Shown: positions 1-7,261 of the stretch, piece after piece
How positions within the stretch are numbered: position 1 is the first letter of the stretch
Layout: each line of letters opens with the position of its first letter
NCBI GenBank assembly: GCA_003524335.1
Contig: DQHV01000117.1
Location: 5,914-18,111, forward strand
Reading direction: 5' to 3'
DNA length: 12,198 bases
Origin: Candidatus Aminicenantota bacterium
GTDB taxonomy: Bacteria; Acidobacteriota; Aminicenantia; Aminicenantales; UBA8522
Made by a program: the position numbers and the translations under genes
The notes under the pieces: model-generated
The model's database searches: none
Told to the model about the DNA's origin: nothing
What the model saw: only the letters and a program-made list of their open reading frames with translations

Positions 1-12
1 TTGGCGGCGCGG

Positions 13-41
13 TTGAAAGGCGATGCCGGCTGTGATAAGAA
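13..41 (+). promoter_or_regulatory. Possible weak promoter for the propeller gene
   Basis: TTGAAA at 13-18 lies 17 bp before TAAGAA at 36-41, followed by a plausible start region about 35 bp upstream of the ATG at 80. The -10 match is poor (3 of 6). A TG-N-GATAAG extended -10 reading at 31-39 is an alternative. With only 79 bp of upstream sequence visible, the gene could equally be transcribed from outside the window. Confidence 0.25.
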
Positions 42-79
42 TGGACTCGCTGTTTTATGCTGAGCGAGGAGGCAATCCC

Positions 80-3000
80 ATGAAAAAATTTGCGCTTTCC
101 CGGGTGCTCATCATCTTGGGCCTTTGTTTTGTCTCTCTGCTTTTATCCGGAGCCCAGAAAAAAGAGACCCCGCAGCCGAGCCCGGACATCCCGGAAAAGC
201 TGCTCGACGGCCTGAAATGGCGCTGCATCGGCCCGGCGAACATGGGCGGTCGGATCGACGACTTTGCGGTCGTCGCGAGCAGTCCCGATATCATCTATGC
301 GGGTACCGCTTCGGGCGGGCTGTGGAAGACGGCCAACAACGGCGTGACCTGGGAGCCGATCTTCGACGGGGAGGCCACGAGCTCTATCGGCGACGTAGCG
401 ATAGCGCCCTCGAGCCCCGACATCGTCTGGGTGGGGACGGGCGAGCCCACCAACCGCCAGAGTTCCTCCTGGGGCGACGGTGTTTATAAATCGGAGGACG
501 GGGGCCGCACCTGGAAGCACATGGGACTCCGGGAGACCCATCATATCGGCCGAATCATCGTCCATCCGAGTAACCCCGATATCGTCTATGTGGCGGCGCT
601 CGGGCGGCTCTGGGGGCCTAGCAAGGAAAGGGGAGTTTTCCGGACCACGGACGGGGGAAAGAGTTGGGTAAACACTAAGTTCATCGACGAGAACACCGGG
701 TTCGTCGACCTGGCCCTTGACCCGGAGAACCCTTCGACGCTTTACGCCGCAGCCTACCAGCGGCGGAGGACGGCCTACGGATTCAGCGGCGGCGGGCCGG
801 GAAGCGGGCTATACAAGACCACCGATTCCGGCGCCACCTGGGTCCGTCTGACCGACGGATTGCCGGAGGGAACGACCGGCCGGATCGGCCTTGACGTCTA
901 CCGCCGGAACTCCAGCATCGTCTATGCCATCATCGAGCACAAGGAGGGCGGCGTTTTTCGTTCCGAAGACAAGGGGGCGACCTGGAAAAAGATGTCCTCG
1001 ACGAACCCTCGGCCGATGTACTACAGTCAGATCCGTATCGACCCCAACAACGACCAGAGGATCTGGGTGATGGGTGCGCAGATGTATGTGTCCGACGACG
1101 GCGGCAAGACGTTCCGCACAGACATCGTTCAGGAGATCCACAGTGACCATCATGCCATGTGGATCAACCCGGCCGATTCCGATCATGTGATCCTCGGCTC
1201 GGACGGCGGCATCCAGATCTCTTATGACCGCGGCCGGACCTGGGATTTCATCAACACCCTGCCGCTGGCCCAGTTCTATGAGGTCGGGTTCGACATGCGC
1301 AAGCCCTATTTTGTCTACGGGGGCCTTCAGGACAACGGGAGCTGGGGAGGCCCGAGCGCCACCTGGACTTCGGCCGGCATCACCAACGATGAGTGGGTCC
1401 GCATCGGAGGCGGAGACGGGTTCTTCACTCAGGTGGACCCCAGCGACCACAACACCATCTACGCGGAATCCCAGGACGGCTTCCTCTTCCGTTTCGACCT
1501 GAGGTCGGGCGAAAGCAAGTCGATCCGGCCCGAGCCTCCCGACGAAAAGGAGACGTACCGGTTCAACTGGAACAGCCCGATCCTGGTTTCGCCCCATAAC
1601 CCGAAAAAGGTCCTCTACGGAGGGAATCGACTCTTCTTTTCCCGGGATCGGGGCGATAACTGGGAGGCCACAGCAGACCTGACTGCGCAGACCGACCGGG
1701 ACAAGCTCCCGATCATGGGGGCTGTTCCCGATGCCAACACCCTCTCCCGGAACGACGGGGTCTCGCACTACGGGACGATCACGACGATCTCCGAATCGCC
1801 CCTCCGCGAGGGCGTCCTGTTCGCCGGGACCGACGACGGTCTCATCCAAGTCTCCCGCGATGATGGAAAGACCTGGAAGAATGTGACACCACCGCCCCCC
1901 TTGGCCCCAAAGAACACTTATGTCAGCCGGGTGGAGGCCAGCCATTTCAGCGAAGGCCGGGTATACGTGAGCCTTGACGGCCATCGCTCCAACGACTTCA
2001 GGCCCCATGTCCTTGCCTCCGAGGATTTCGGGGCGAGCTGGAAGATTCTCTCCGGCCGGCTGCCCGAGTTCAGCACGGTGAGCGTCGTCCGTGAGGACCG
2101 GCGCAACCCCGACCTCCTCTTCATCGGGACCGAGCGCGGCGCCTTCTTCTCCCTGGACCGGGGAACGAGCTGGAATCGGATCAAGAGCAACCTGCCTCTC
2201 GTTCCTGTCGATGACATCGCCATCCATCCCCGGGAAAACGACCTCATCCTCGCTACTCACGGCCGGAGCATCTGGATCCTGGACGATATCACTCCGCTCG
2301 TCGAGCTCAAGGCGGATACACTGGCCGCCAAGAGCCATCTCTTTGACATCCGTCCGTCCGTGATCTTCAACCCGTATTCTCACAAGGGCGACACCGGCCA
2401 TAAGTTCTTCGTGGGGGCCAACCCGCCCCGGGGCGCCTTGATCAGTTACTACCTGAAGGAGGACGGCAAGGAGGAAGCGAAACTCATCGTGGCCGACGCC
2501 GAGGGCAAGACGGTGAGGGAGCTCAAGGGAGTTAAAGAGGCCGGTCTCCACCGTTTGAACTGGGACCTGCGCTATGCTCCTATCTCCGGGGACGCCGGGC
2601 CGACGGCCCGCTTCTCCTCCTTCCGCGCGCCCCATGTCCTCCCCGGCGAATACCGGGTGACGCTCCAGGCCGCCGGCCAGGAGATCATCAGGACGGTTAA
2701 AGTGGAGGGAGACCCTCGGATCGATGTGACCTTCGAAGCCCGGAAGGCGCAGCATGACGCCCTGATGAATCTCTACCGGTTAGGTCCGCTGCTGAGTGCT
2801 GCCGAAAAGACCTTGGACACCCTGCGGAGACAGCTGGAGGAAGCGGAGGCAATGGCCAAAAAGGCGCCCGTTCCGCCGGCCGTAGTGAGCGAGGCGATCA
2901 AGGCCATTCTGGCCGATGTGCAGGCTGCCCGCAAAGAGCTCCTGGGTGACCCCCAGGCTGGTTTTCAGGCGATGCGGATTTCGGTACGCGGCCGCCTCGT

Positions 3001-3208
3001 TTCCCTGGCCCGGTCTATCGGCGGCTATACGGGAGCTCCGTCTGAGCGGCAGACCCAGGACATTGCTAAGTATACGGAGCGGTTGAGGGCCCTGGCCGAG
3101 AAGACTAACCTGATCATCGACCAGGACGTTCCTCGTCTGAACAAGCTGATGATCGAGAACAACGTACCCTACATCGCGCCGATCGAGAGGATCAAGCTGG
3201 ACCGATAG
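80..3208 (+). CDS. Secreted Asp-box (VPS10/sortilin-like) beta-propeller protein
   Basis: This gene encodes an exported protein of 1042 residues. The ATG at 80 follows a GAGGAGG ribosome site at about 66-72, and residues 1-25 form a basic, hydrophobic signal peptide with no lipobox cysteine. An in-frame ATG at 23 is less likely because it lacks a comparable site. I count ten Asp boxes (S/T-x-D-x-G-x-T/S-W or F), beginning at residues 138, 189, 247, 295, 338, 381, 521, 592, 647 and 691, plus a degenerate copy at 84-91. This is the blade-turn signature of sialidase and VPS10/sortilin propellers, probably two propellers or one large one up to about residue 740. A beta-sandwich with an 'AGLHRLNWDLRY' segment (residues 821-832) resembles FlgD-type Ig-like domains. 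A charged helical tail covers about 885-1020. Proteins of this type are often named glycosyl hydrolases, but I see no sialidase arginine triad, so enzyme activity is unsupported. Binding or peptide/glycan recognition at the cell surface is an inference. Confidence 0.9.
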   Translation: MKKFALSRVLIILGLCFVSLLLSGAQKKETPQPSPDIPEKLLDGLKWRCIGPANMGGRIDDFAVVASSPDIIYAGTASGGLWKTANNGVTWEPIFDGEATSSIGDVAIAPSSPDIVWVGTGEPTNRQSSSWGDGVYKSEDGGRTWKHMGLRETHHIGRIIVHPSNPDIVYVAALGRLWGPSKERGVFRTTDGGKSWVNTKFIDENTGFVDLALDPENPSTLYAAAYQRRRTAYGFSGGGPGSGLYKTTDSGATWVRLTDGLPEGTTGRIGLDVYRRNSSIVYAIIEHKEGGVFRSEDKGATWKKMSSTNPRPMYYSQIRIDPNNDQRIWVMGAQMYVSDDGGKTFRTDIVQEIHSDHHAMWINPADSDHVILGSDGGIQISYDRGRTWDFINTLPLAQFYEVGFDMRKPYFVYGGLQDNGSWGGPSATWTSAGITNDEWVRIGGGDGFFTQVDPSDHNTIYAESQDGFLFRFDLRSGESKSIRPEPPDEKETYRFNWNSPILVSPHNPKKVLYGGNRLFFSRDRGDNWEATADLTAQTDRDKLPIMGAVPDANTLSRNDGVSHYGTITTISESPLREGVLFAGTDDGLIQVSRDDGKTWKNVTPPPPLAPKNTYVSRVEASHFSEGRVYVSLDGHRSNDFRPHVLASEDFGASWKILSGRLPEFSTVSVVREDRRNPDLLFIGTERGAFFSLDRGTSWNRIKSNLPLVPVDDIAIHPRENDLILATHGRSIWILDDITPLVELKADTLAAKSHLFDIRPSVIFNPYSHKGDTGHKFFVGANPPRGALISYYLKEDGKEEAKLIVADAEGKTVRELKGVKEAGLHRLNWDLRYAPISGDAGPTARFSSFRAPHVLPGEYRVTLQAAGQEIIRTVKVEGDPRIDVTFEARKAQHDALMNLYRLGPLLSAAEKTLDTLRRQLEEAEAMAKKAPVPPAVVSEAIKAILADVQAARKELLGDPQAGFQAMRISVRGRLVSLARSIGGYTGAPSERQTQDIAKYTERLRALAEKTNLIIDQDVPRLNKLMIENNVPYIAPIERIKLDR

Positions 3209-3213
3209 GGTCG

Positions 3214-3242
3214 TTGAGAACGGGTCCTCTTTTCAGTATAAT
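3214..3242 (+). promoter_or_regulatory. Strong sigma-70-type promoter for the lipoprotein gene
   Basis: TTGAGA at 3214-3219 (5 of 6 to the -35 consensus) and a perfect TATAAT at 3237-3242 are separated by exactly 17 bp. Transcription would begin near 3249, leaving a short leader that carries the GGAGGAGGA ribosome site at about 3258-3266 before the ATG at 3272. The element starts 6 bp after the stop of the propeller gene, so the lipoprotein can be expressed on its own. Confidence 0.75.
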
Positions 3243-3271
3243 AGGTTGAGTTTGTGTGGAGGAGGAAATCG

Positions 3272-4141
3272 ATGAACAAAAAAACTTCGCCGGCGCTGCT
3301 GGCCATGGGGCTGCTCGTCTTGGCCTCGCTCTCATGTCAGAAGAAAGCTCAGATCAAGGGGGTCGAGTTGGCGGTCGATTTCTCCGCCAAAATGCTCACC
3401 GACAACCTGATCACGGATATCCAGTACGATTGGAAGACCAGCGGCGATTTCCCTAAGGCCGGGAAGGACCTGACGGTCTACGTGCATTTCTGGCACGGCA
3501 GCAACATGCTCTTCCAGGACGACCATATGCCGCCCGTTCCGACCTCGCAGTGGGAGCCTGGAAAGGAATACAAATACCAGCGACGGATCTACATCCCGTC
3601 GTTCATCGACGAGTTTGACCCCGCGTTCAAAGGGGAGGAAGTGCTGCGGCTGAGCGTCGGCCTGTATAATCCCTATGACCGCAGCGGCGATTCCCAGCGC
3701 CAGGTCTTGGCCACCAAGCTGAAGGTCCTGCCCCCGCCCCCCGATGTGCCGGAGATCGTCTATGAGAAGGGCTGGCATGACCAGGAGATCGACCCCAACG
3801 CTCCCCTCAAGAAGTGGCGCTGGGCGAGCGGCGAGGCCCGCTGCATCGTCGATAACCCGCACCGGGACGGGCTGCTCGTTATCCGGGGGGGAGTGAGCAA
3901 GGAAGCCGCGCCCGACCAGAAGGTCCTCTTCAAAATCAACGATATGGTCCTCGACGAGTTCATCCCCGACGAGACCACCTTCGAGAGGAGCTACACGGTG
4001 AAGAAAGAGATGCTTGGAGAAAAGGATGAGTTCACCCTCACCGTCGCCGTTGACAAAACGTTCATCCCTTCGAAGGTCTTCCCCCAAAACAAGGATGAGC
4101 GGGAGCTGGGCTGCCAGATCTCCTTCATCTATTTTCGCTGA
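3272..4141 (+). CDS. Predicted two-domain lipoprotein of unknown function
   Basis: This 289-residue protein is not one I recognise as a named family. The start at 3272 is preceded by GGAGGAGGA at about 3258-3266; an in-frame ATG at 3254 lies upstream of that site and is rejected. Residues 1-21 are a signal sequence ending in 'LASLSC', which fits the lipoprotein pattern, so Cys22 is likely acylated and the protein membrane-anchored. Two apparently all-beta regions follow. Residues about 30-153 include 'VYVHFWHG' and 'LRLSVGLYNPYD', reminiscent of Ig-like sandwich domains. A proline run (154-158) leads to a second region, about 165-289, containing 'KKWRWASGEARC' and closing on 'CQISFIYFR'. That second part recalls carbohydrate-binding-like sandwich domains attached to some glycosyltransferases, a weak resemblance from memory. 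No catalytic motif is visible. It is transcribed from its own promoter and ends facing the oppositely oriented coiled-coil gene. Confidence 0.87.
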   Translation: MNKKTSPALLAMGLLVLASLSCQKKAQIKGVELAVDFSAKMLTDNLITDIQYDWKTSGDFPKAGKDLTVYVHFWHGSNMLFQDDHMPPVPTSQWEPGKEYKYQRRIYIPSFIDEFDPAFKGEEVLRLSVGLYNPYDRSGDSQRQVLATKLKVLPPPPDVPEIVYEKGWHDQEIDPNAPLKKWRWASGEARCIVDNPHRDGLLVIRGGVSKEAAPDQKVLFKINDMVLDEFIPDETTFERSYTVKKEMLGEKDEFTLTVAVDKTFIPSKVFPQNKDERELGCQISFIYFR

Positions 4142-4158
4142 GCGACCGTCCGACCTTT

Positions 4159-4188
4159 GGCGGAGACACTGTCCTTTTCGTGTCCGCC
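4159..4188 (+). repeat. Alternative inverted repeat overlapping the main hairpin
   Basis: GGCGGA (4159-4164) and CAC (4167-4169) can pair with GTG (4180-4182) and TCCGCC (4183-4188), leaving a bulged GA and a 10-nt loop. The right arm reuses bases of the left arm of the hairpin at 4184-4207, so the two stems cannot form together. The pairing is seen in the sequence; any switching role is speculative. Confidence 0.4.
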
Positions 4189-4207
4189 CTTAATTCCCTA
4201 AGGGCGG
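4184..4207. terminator. Hairpin between convergent genes, possible bidirectional terminator
   Basis: CCGCCCTTA (4184-4192) and TAAGGGCGG (4199-4207) form a perfect 9-bp stem with a 6-nt loop. It lies 42 bp after the stop of the lipoprotein gene and 47 bp past the stop of the opposing gene, where a shared terminator would be expected. Neither strand has a clear T-run after the stem, so it is not a textbook intrinsic terminator. It may act as an mRNA 3' end stabiliser instead. Confidence 0.5.
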
Positions 4208-4250
4208 TAGGTGGGTTTAATACATTAAGAACAGAGTCCGGAAAAGCGTC

Positions 4251-4262
4251 TCCGCTAGCGGA
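4251..4262. repeat. 12-bp perfect palindrome over a stop codon
   Basis: TCCGCTAGCGGA reads identically on both strands and contains the TAG stop of the - strand coiled-coil gene (4255-4257). It adds to the cluster of dyads in this convergent junction, which includes TTAAT-AC-ATTAA at 4217-4228. It could be part of a transcript 3' end or chance; no protein site is recognised. Confidence 0.4.
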
Positions 4263-4827
4263 TCCAGATCGAGGGGACGGGTTCCTTTTTCTGCTGGCCG
4301 AGGAATTTCTCCAGGTCCTGGCGGGCCCGGGTTTCATCTTCTTGCGCTTTCTGAAGCTTGATGAAAGTCTCCGCGATGGACTGCTGAACGGCATCCCTGG
4401 TGGTCATGTCTTCGAGGCCGTAGAACTGCTGCCAGAGCGCGCCCATCTTGAGTGTCAGCAGCTCCACGTATTCCTTGGCCTTGTCCCACCTCTCCTGCAG
4501 CGCCTCGAGATCGGAAGGGACCGGGTTTGCGGCGGCAGGAAGGGCGGTCACGGGCTGCTCTTGAGGCTCGGCCGCGACCGGAGGAGCGGCTTCGAGGGCA
4601 ACGACCTCTTCAGTCACGGGTGCCGGCGGAGCAGGCGGCGTCTCCAAGGCGGGTTTTTTCTTGAGCTTGGCCAGGTCGGCGTTGGTGATAACAGTGGCCT
4701 TCTTGCCCTTTAATCCTGCCCGTCTTTCTCTTTCCTTCCGGGCGATTTCAGCCAAAGTCTGGGGGAAAAGGAGAGAACTCACGATCGAAATGAGAAAAAC
4801 GAGGACAACTAATCTTTTCGCCGACAT
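4255..4827 (-). CDS. Secreted coiled-coil protein with Pro/Ala-rich linker, unknown function
   Basis: This 190-residue protein begins with a basic n-region and a hydrophobic stretch (residues 4-23), a likely signal peptide or N-terminal anchor. It continues with 'LAEIARKERERR' at 25-36 and 'KATVITNADLAKL' at 43-55. I associate such an N-terminal motif pair with secreted, uncharacterised proteins of Acidobacteriota-like genomes, from memory only. Residues about 60-104 are a disordered Pro/Ala/Glu-rich linker, and 105-180 are strongly heptad-like and charged, predicting a coiled coil that would sit in the periplasm. The ATG at 4827 has no proper ribosome site next to it; a strong one lies 24 nt upstream in front of an in-frame ATG-CGA-TAG. 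The gene follows comEC by 34 bp and is probably cotranscribed with it. No catalytic residues are recognisable. Confidence 0.82.
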   Translation of the reverse strand: MSAKRLVVLVFLISIVSSLLFPQTLAEIARKERERRAGLKGKKATVITNADLAKLKKKPALETPPAPPAPVTEEVVALEAAPPVAAEPQEQPVTALPAAANPVPSDLEALQERWDKAKEYVELLTLKMGALWQQFYGLEDMTTRDAVQQSIAETFIKLQKAQEDETRARQDLEKFLGQQKKEPVPSIWIR

Positions 4828-4839
4828 CCTAAGGTTATG

Positions 4840-4857
4840 CTATCGCATGCTCCTCCT
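4840..4857 (-). promoter_or_regulatory. Strong ribosome site with in-frame ATG-CGA-TAG mini-ORF
   Basis: On the - strand AGGAGGAG (4857-4850) is followed after one base by ATG (4848-4846), CGA and TAG (4842-4840). This triplet series is in the same frame as the coiled-coil gene that opens 13 nt after the TAG. ATGC-GATA-GCAT (4848-4837) can also form a small 4-bp hairpin between the ribosome site and the real start. It may be a reinitiation leader, a hairpin-bridged ribosome site, or the remnant of an older longer start cut by a nonsense change. Confidence 0.45.
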
Positions 4858-4861
4858 GCTG

Positions 4862-7255
4862 TCAATCCGGTGGGGCCGGGGAGATGGCGGTCCGGATGAC
4901 GAGAGCGCGGCCGGCAGCGGATATTTCGATGGCCCCGTCTCGGCCTGTCCTCAGGACGCGGGTGCCGAAGGCCCTGTATCGTTCCAGTATTTCCGGGTGA
5001 GGGACTCCGTAGATATTCCCCCGGCCGGCGCTGATGATAACGACCTCGGGTCCGACGGCTGACAGAAAGGCCTCCGAGCTCGAGGTGCGGCTGCCGTGGT
5101 GCGGCGACTTGAGGACCCGGGACCGGACCTCGAGCCGGGCGTCCAGGATCTTCTTTTCGGCCTCCATCCCGATGTCGGAAGCCAGGAGGAAAGATTGATC
5201 GTCCGCCACGAGCCGCAGCACCAGCGAATCGTCGTTTTCTACCTCCCTTTCGAGCGGAGCGGACCGCTCAGGATGAAGGACTTCGATAGCCACCGGGCCT
5301 TCCTGGAGTCTGGACCCGCGAAAAACACGTCTCTGGAGAGCCGACTCGGAAAGGGTTTTCTTGAACTCCTCATAGGCTGGGCTCTTGTCCGGGGAATACG
5401 CTTCCCAGAACTCCCCGACCCTGAAGTTCCTGGCCACAGCCAGCAATCCGTTGAGATGGTCGGGATGGGCGTGGGTCAGGACCACGTAGTCGAGCTTCTT
5501 GATACCGCGGCGCCAGAGAAAAGGCGAGACGACGTGCTCGCCGGTGTCGAAGCTTGAGTCCGGAACTCCGCCGCCGTCGACCAGCATTTTTTTGCGGCCC
5601 GGGAATTCGACCAGGATGGAATCTCCCTGTCCGACATCGATAAAGGTCAGCCGGAGCGCGGGCGAAAAACGCGGCGGGAAGGGGTAGGTGACGAGGGTGA
5701 TTAGGAGGACGGCGAAGAGGAAGCCCGTCAGAACATTCTGGCCTTTGAACCGGGCCCGGAGAAGAAGGAGTGAGAGAAAGAGAAAATAACCGATGACGAC
5801 CGCCGGTGGAGGAGTGGGGAGGCGGTAGGAAAACCCGGGAACGGCATCCAAAGAATGAGATATCCGCAAAAAGACATCGACCAGGAACCGGAGGCCGGGC
5901 GCGAGCAACGCGGCGAGGCCTGGGCTGATCGGTGAGACGGCCAGGAAGACGAAGCCGGCGCCCATGACGACGCCGATCAAGGGGATGGCCGGAAAATTGA
6001 GCAGGAGCGCCGCGAAGGTGACCCTGTTGAATGAGGCGGCCAGCAGCGGCAGGACGCCCAGTTGGGCGGTCAGAGAAAGCGCGAACAGTTCGCTGACCTT
6101 CAAGGGAAGCCGAGGCAGGAAGCTCAAGAGCTTGGGGTAAAAGAGAATGATGGAGAGTGTCGCCGCGAAGGTCAGTTCGAACCCCATATCGAAAAGGTAG
6201 AAGGGGTTGGACAGGAGGAGGACGAAGGCGCTGAAGGAAATGGTATTGAGTAGGGTAGTCTGCTTCCAGAGGAGCTTGCTCGTGAGGAAGGTCAAAGCCA
6301 TGATCGTGGCCCGAAAAACCGAGGCCCGGCCTTCAACCAGCAGAGAATAGAAAAGCAGGAGGATGATCAAGATCGAGAAAGAGACCCGCTTGGGCACCCG
6401 GAAAAGCCGAAGAATAAAAAAGAAAAGAACCGAGATGATGCCGATATGGGCCCCGGAGATGGCGATCAGATGGAAGAGGCCCGACCTCTGGAGGCCTGCC
6501 GTGGTCTCCTCGTCCATCCGGCCGCGCTCGCCCAAAAGCATGGCCTCGAGGACTGCTCCTTGCTGCGAGAGCGCGGTCCCATCGGCGGTGGAGAAATGAT
6601 CCTCGATCCTCTTCTGCAGGGCCTGCCGGAAGGCTGAGATCAGGCGCAGGAGTGAAGCGGGGCCGGCCGGCTGTTTCAACTCGACGAGGAGTACGCTTTT
6701 CGTGACCGCGTGGTTATGGATCATCTGGTTTTTCCGGAGGCCGGCCAGCCGGGACTCGCCGAAGTTGTGGAAATCGCGGCCGGGAAGAACCTGGGCGGAG
6801 ACGGTGATCTTATCTCCGGCCTTGAGCCTCAGCGGGGAGGGATATACCGAGGTGTGAAGGACTGTGACCCGCAAATTTCCCCGGGCTTTGATGTCCCGGC
6901 CCTGGACGCTGAACTTCTCCACGTGGACATAGAGTTGGGTCCGGCCGACACCGTAGGAGGGTGACCTGTAAAGCCGGCCGGAGAAATCGGCATAGCCCTC
7001 GAGGACGAGTCTTTTAATGGGGTTGTGTTCATAGTCGATGTCGTGCTGTGCATACACGCTCCACCCAAGAAACAGCGCGGCGGGCAAAGCCAGGGCGAGA
7101 GCGAGCGCATTTGTTTTCCGGAAATAGGCCAGCCAGGCAGCGGCGAGGGAAGTCAGGAAGGCCACGACAGGGATGAGAAGAGCCGTGGAGAGGACGGAGG
7201 CCAGAAAAATCCCTACAGACAGCGAGCCGGCCAGATAGAGGAACGGAAAGAGCAT
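4862..7255 (-). CDS. comEC: ComEC/Rec2 family DNA uptake channel protein
   Basis: This 797-residue protein is full length for the family that carries single-stranded DNA across the inner membrane during natural transformation. The order matches ComEC: N-terminal membrane helices (residues about 1-70), a soluble DUF4131/OB-like region (about 80-195), the Competence domain with the signature 'GLFHLIAISGAHIGII' at 259-274 and many helices up to about 525, then a C-terminal metallo-beta-lactamase-like domain (about 535-785). In the last domain I see 'IDVGQGDS' (539-546), the metal motif 'THAHPDH' (594-600), 'ASDI' with Asp694, 'SPHHGS' (717-722) and 'GVPHP' (750-754). The nuclease-like site therefore looks intact. 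The ATG is 6 bp after the stop of the mutase gene with no obvious ribosome site of its own, which suggests translational coupling. No other competence genes are visible, so active transformation cannot be concluded. Confidence 0.96.
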   Translation of the reverse strand: MLFPFLYLAGSLSVGIFLASVLSTALLIPVVAFLTSLAAAWLAYFRKTNALALALALPAALFLGWSVYAQHDIDYEHNPIKRLVLEGYADFSGRLYRSPSYGVGRTQLYVHVEKFSVQGRDIKARGNLRVTVLHTSVYPSPLRLKAGDKITVSAQVLPGRDFHNFGESRLAGLRKNQMIHNHAVTKSVLLVELKQPAGPASLLRLISAFRQALQKRIEDHFSTADGTALSQQGAVLEAMLLGERGRMDEETTAGLQRSGLFHLIAISGAHIGIISVLFFFILRLFRVPKRVSFSILIILLLFYSLLVEGRASVFRATIMALTFLTSKLLWKQTTLLNTISFSAFVLLLSNPFYLFDMGFELTFAATLSIILFYPKLLSFLPRLPLKVSELFALSLTAQLGVLPLLAASFNRVTFAALLLNFPAIPLIGVVMGAGFVFLAVSPISPGLAALLAPGLRFLVDVFLRISHSLDAVPGFSYRLPTPPPAVVIGYFLFLSLLLLRARFKGQNVLTGFLFAVLLITLVTYPFPPRFSPALRLTFIDVGQGDSILVEFPGRKKMLVDGGGVPDSSFDTGEHVVSPFLWRRGIKKLDYVVLTHAHPDHLNGLLAVARNFRVGEFWEAYSPDKSPAYEEFKKTLSESALQRRVFRGSRLQEGPVAIEVLHPERSAPLEREVENDDSLVLRLVADDQSFLLASDIGMEAEKKILDARLEVRSRVLKSPHHGSRTSSSEAFLSAVGPEVVIISAGRGNIYGVPHPEILERYRAFGTRVLRTGRDGAIEISAAGRALVIRTAISPAPPD

Positions 7256-7261
7256 GAGATC

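Noticed and set aside
1..63. Open frame from the first base ending in TGA at 61-63, possibly the tail of an upstream gene
   Set aside because: Twenty codons without a stop is common by chance at this base composition and the peptide has no recognisable feature. It may be real but cannot be supported.
491..2173. Asp-box repeats considered as DNA-level tandem repeats
   Set aside because: Similarity is confined to a few protein positions with irregular spacing. The DNA between copies is not repeated.
809..2755. A 648-codon open frame antisense to the propeller gene
   Set aside because: It lies wholly opposite a clear Asp-box protein. Long antisense frames are expected in GC-rich genes, and its translation shows no signal peptide, domain or motif.
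3206..3272. A terminator or further gene between the propeller and lipoprotein genes
   Set aside because: Only 63 bp separate the genes. They hold the promoter and ribosome site, and no stem-loop was found.
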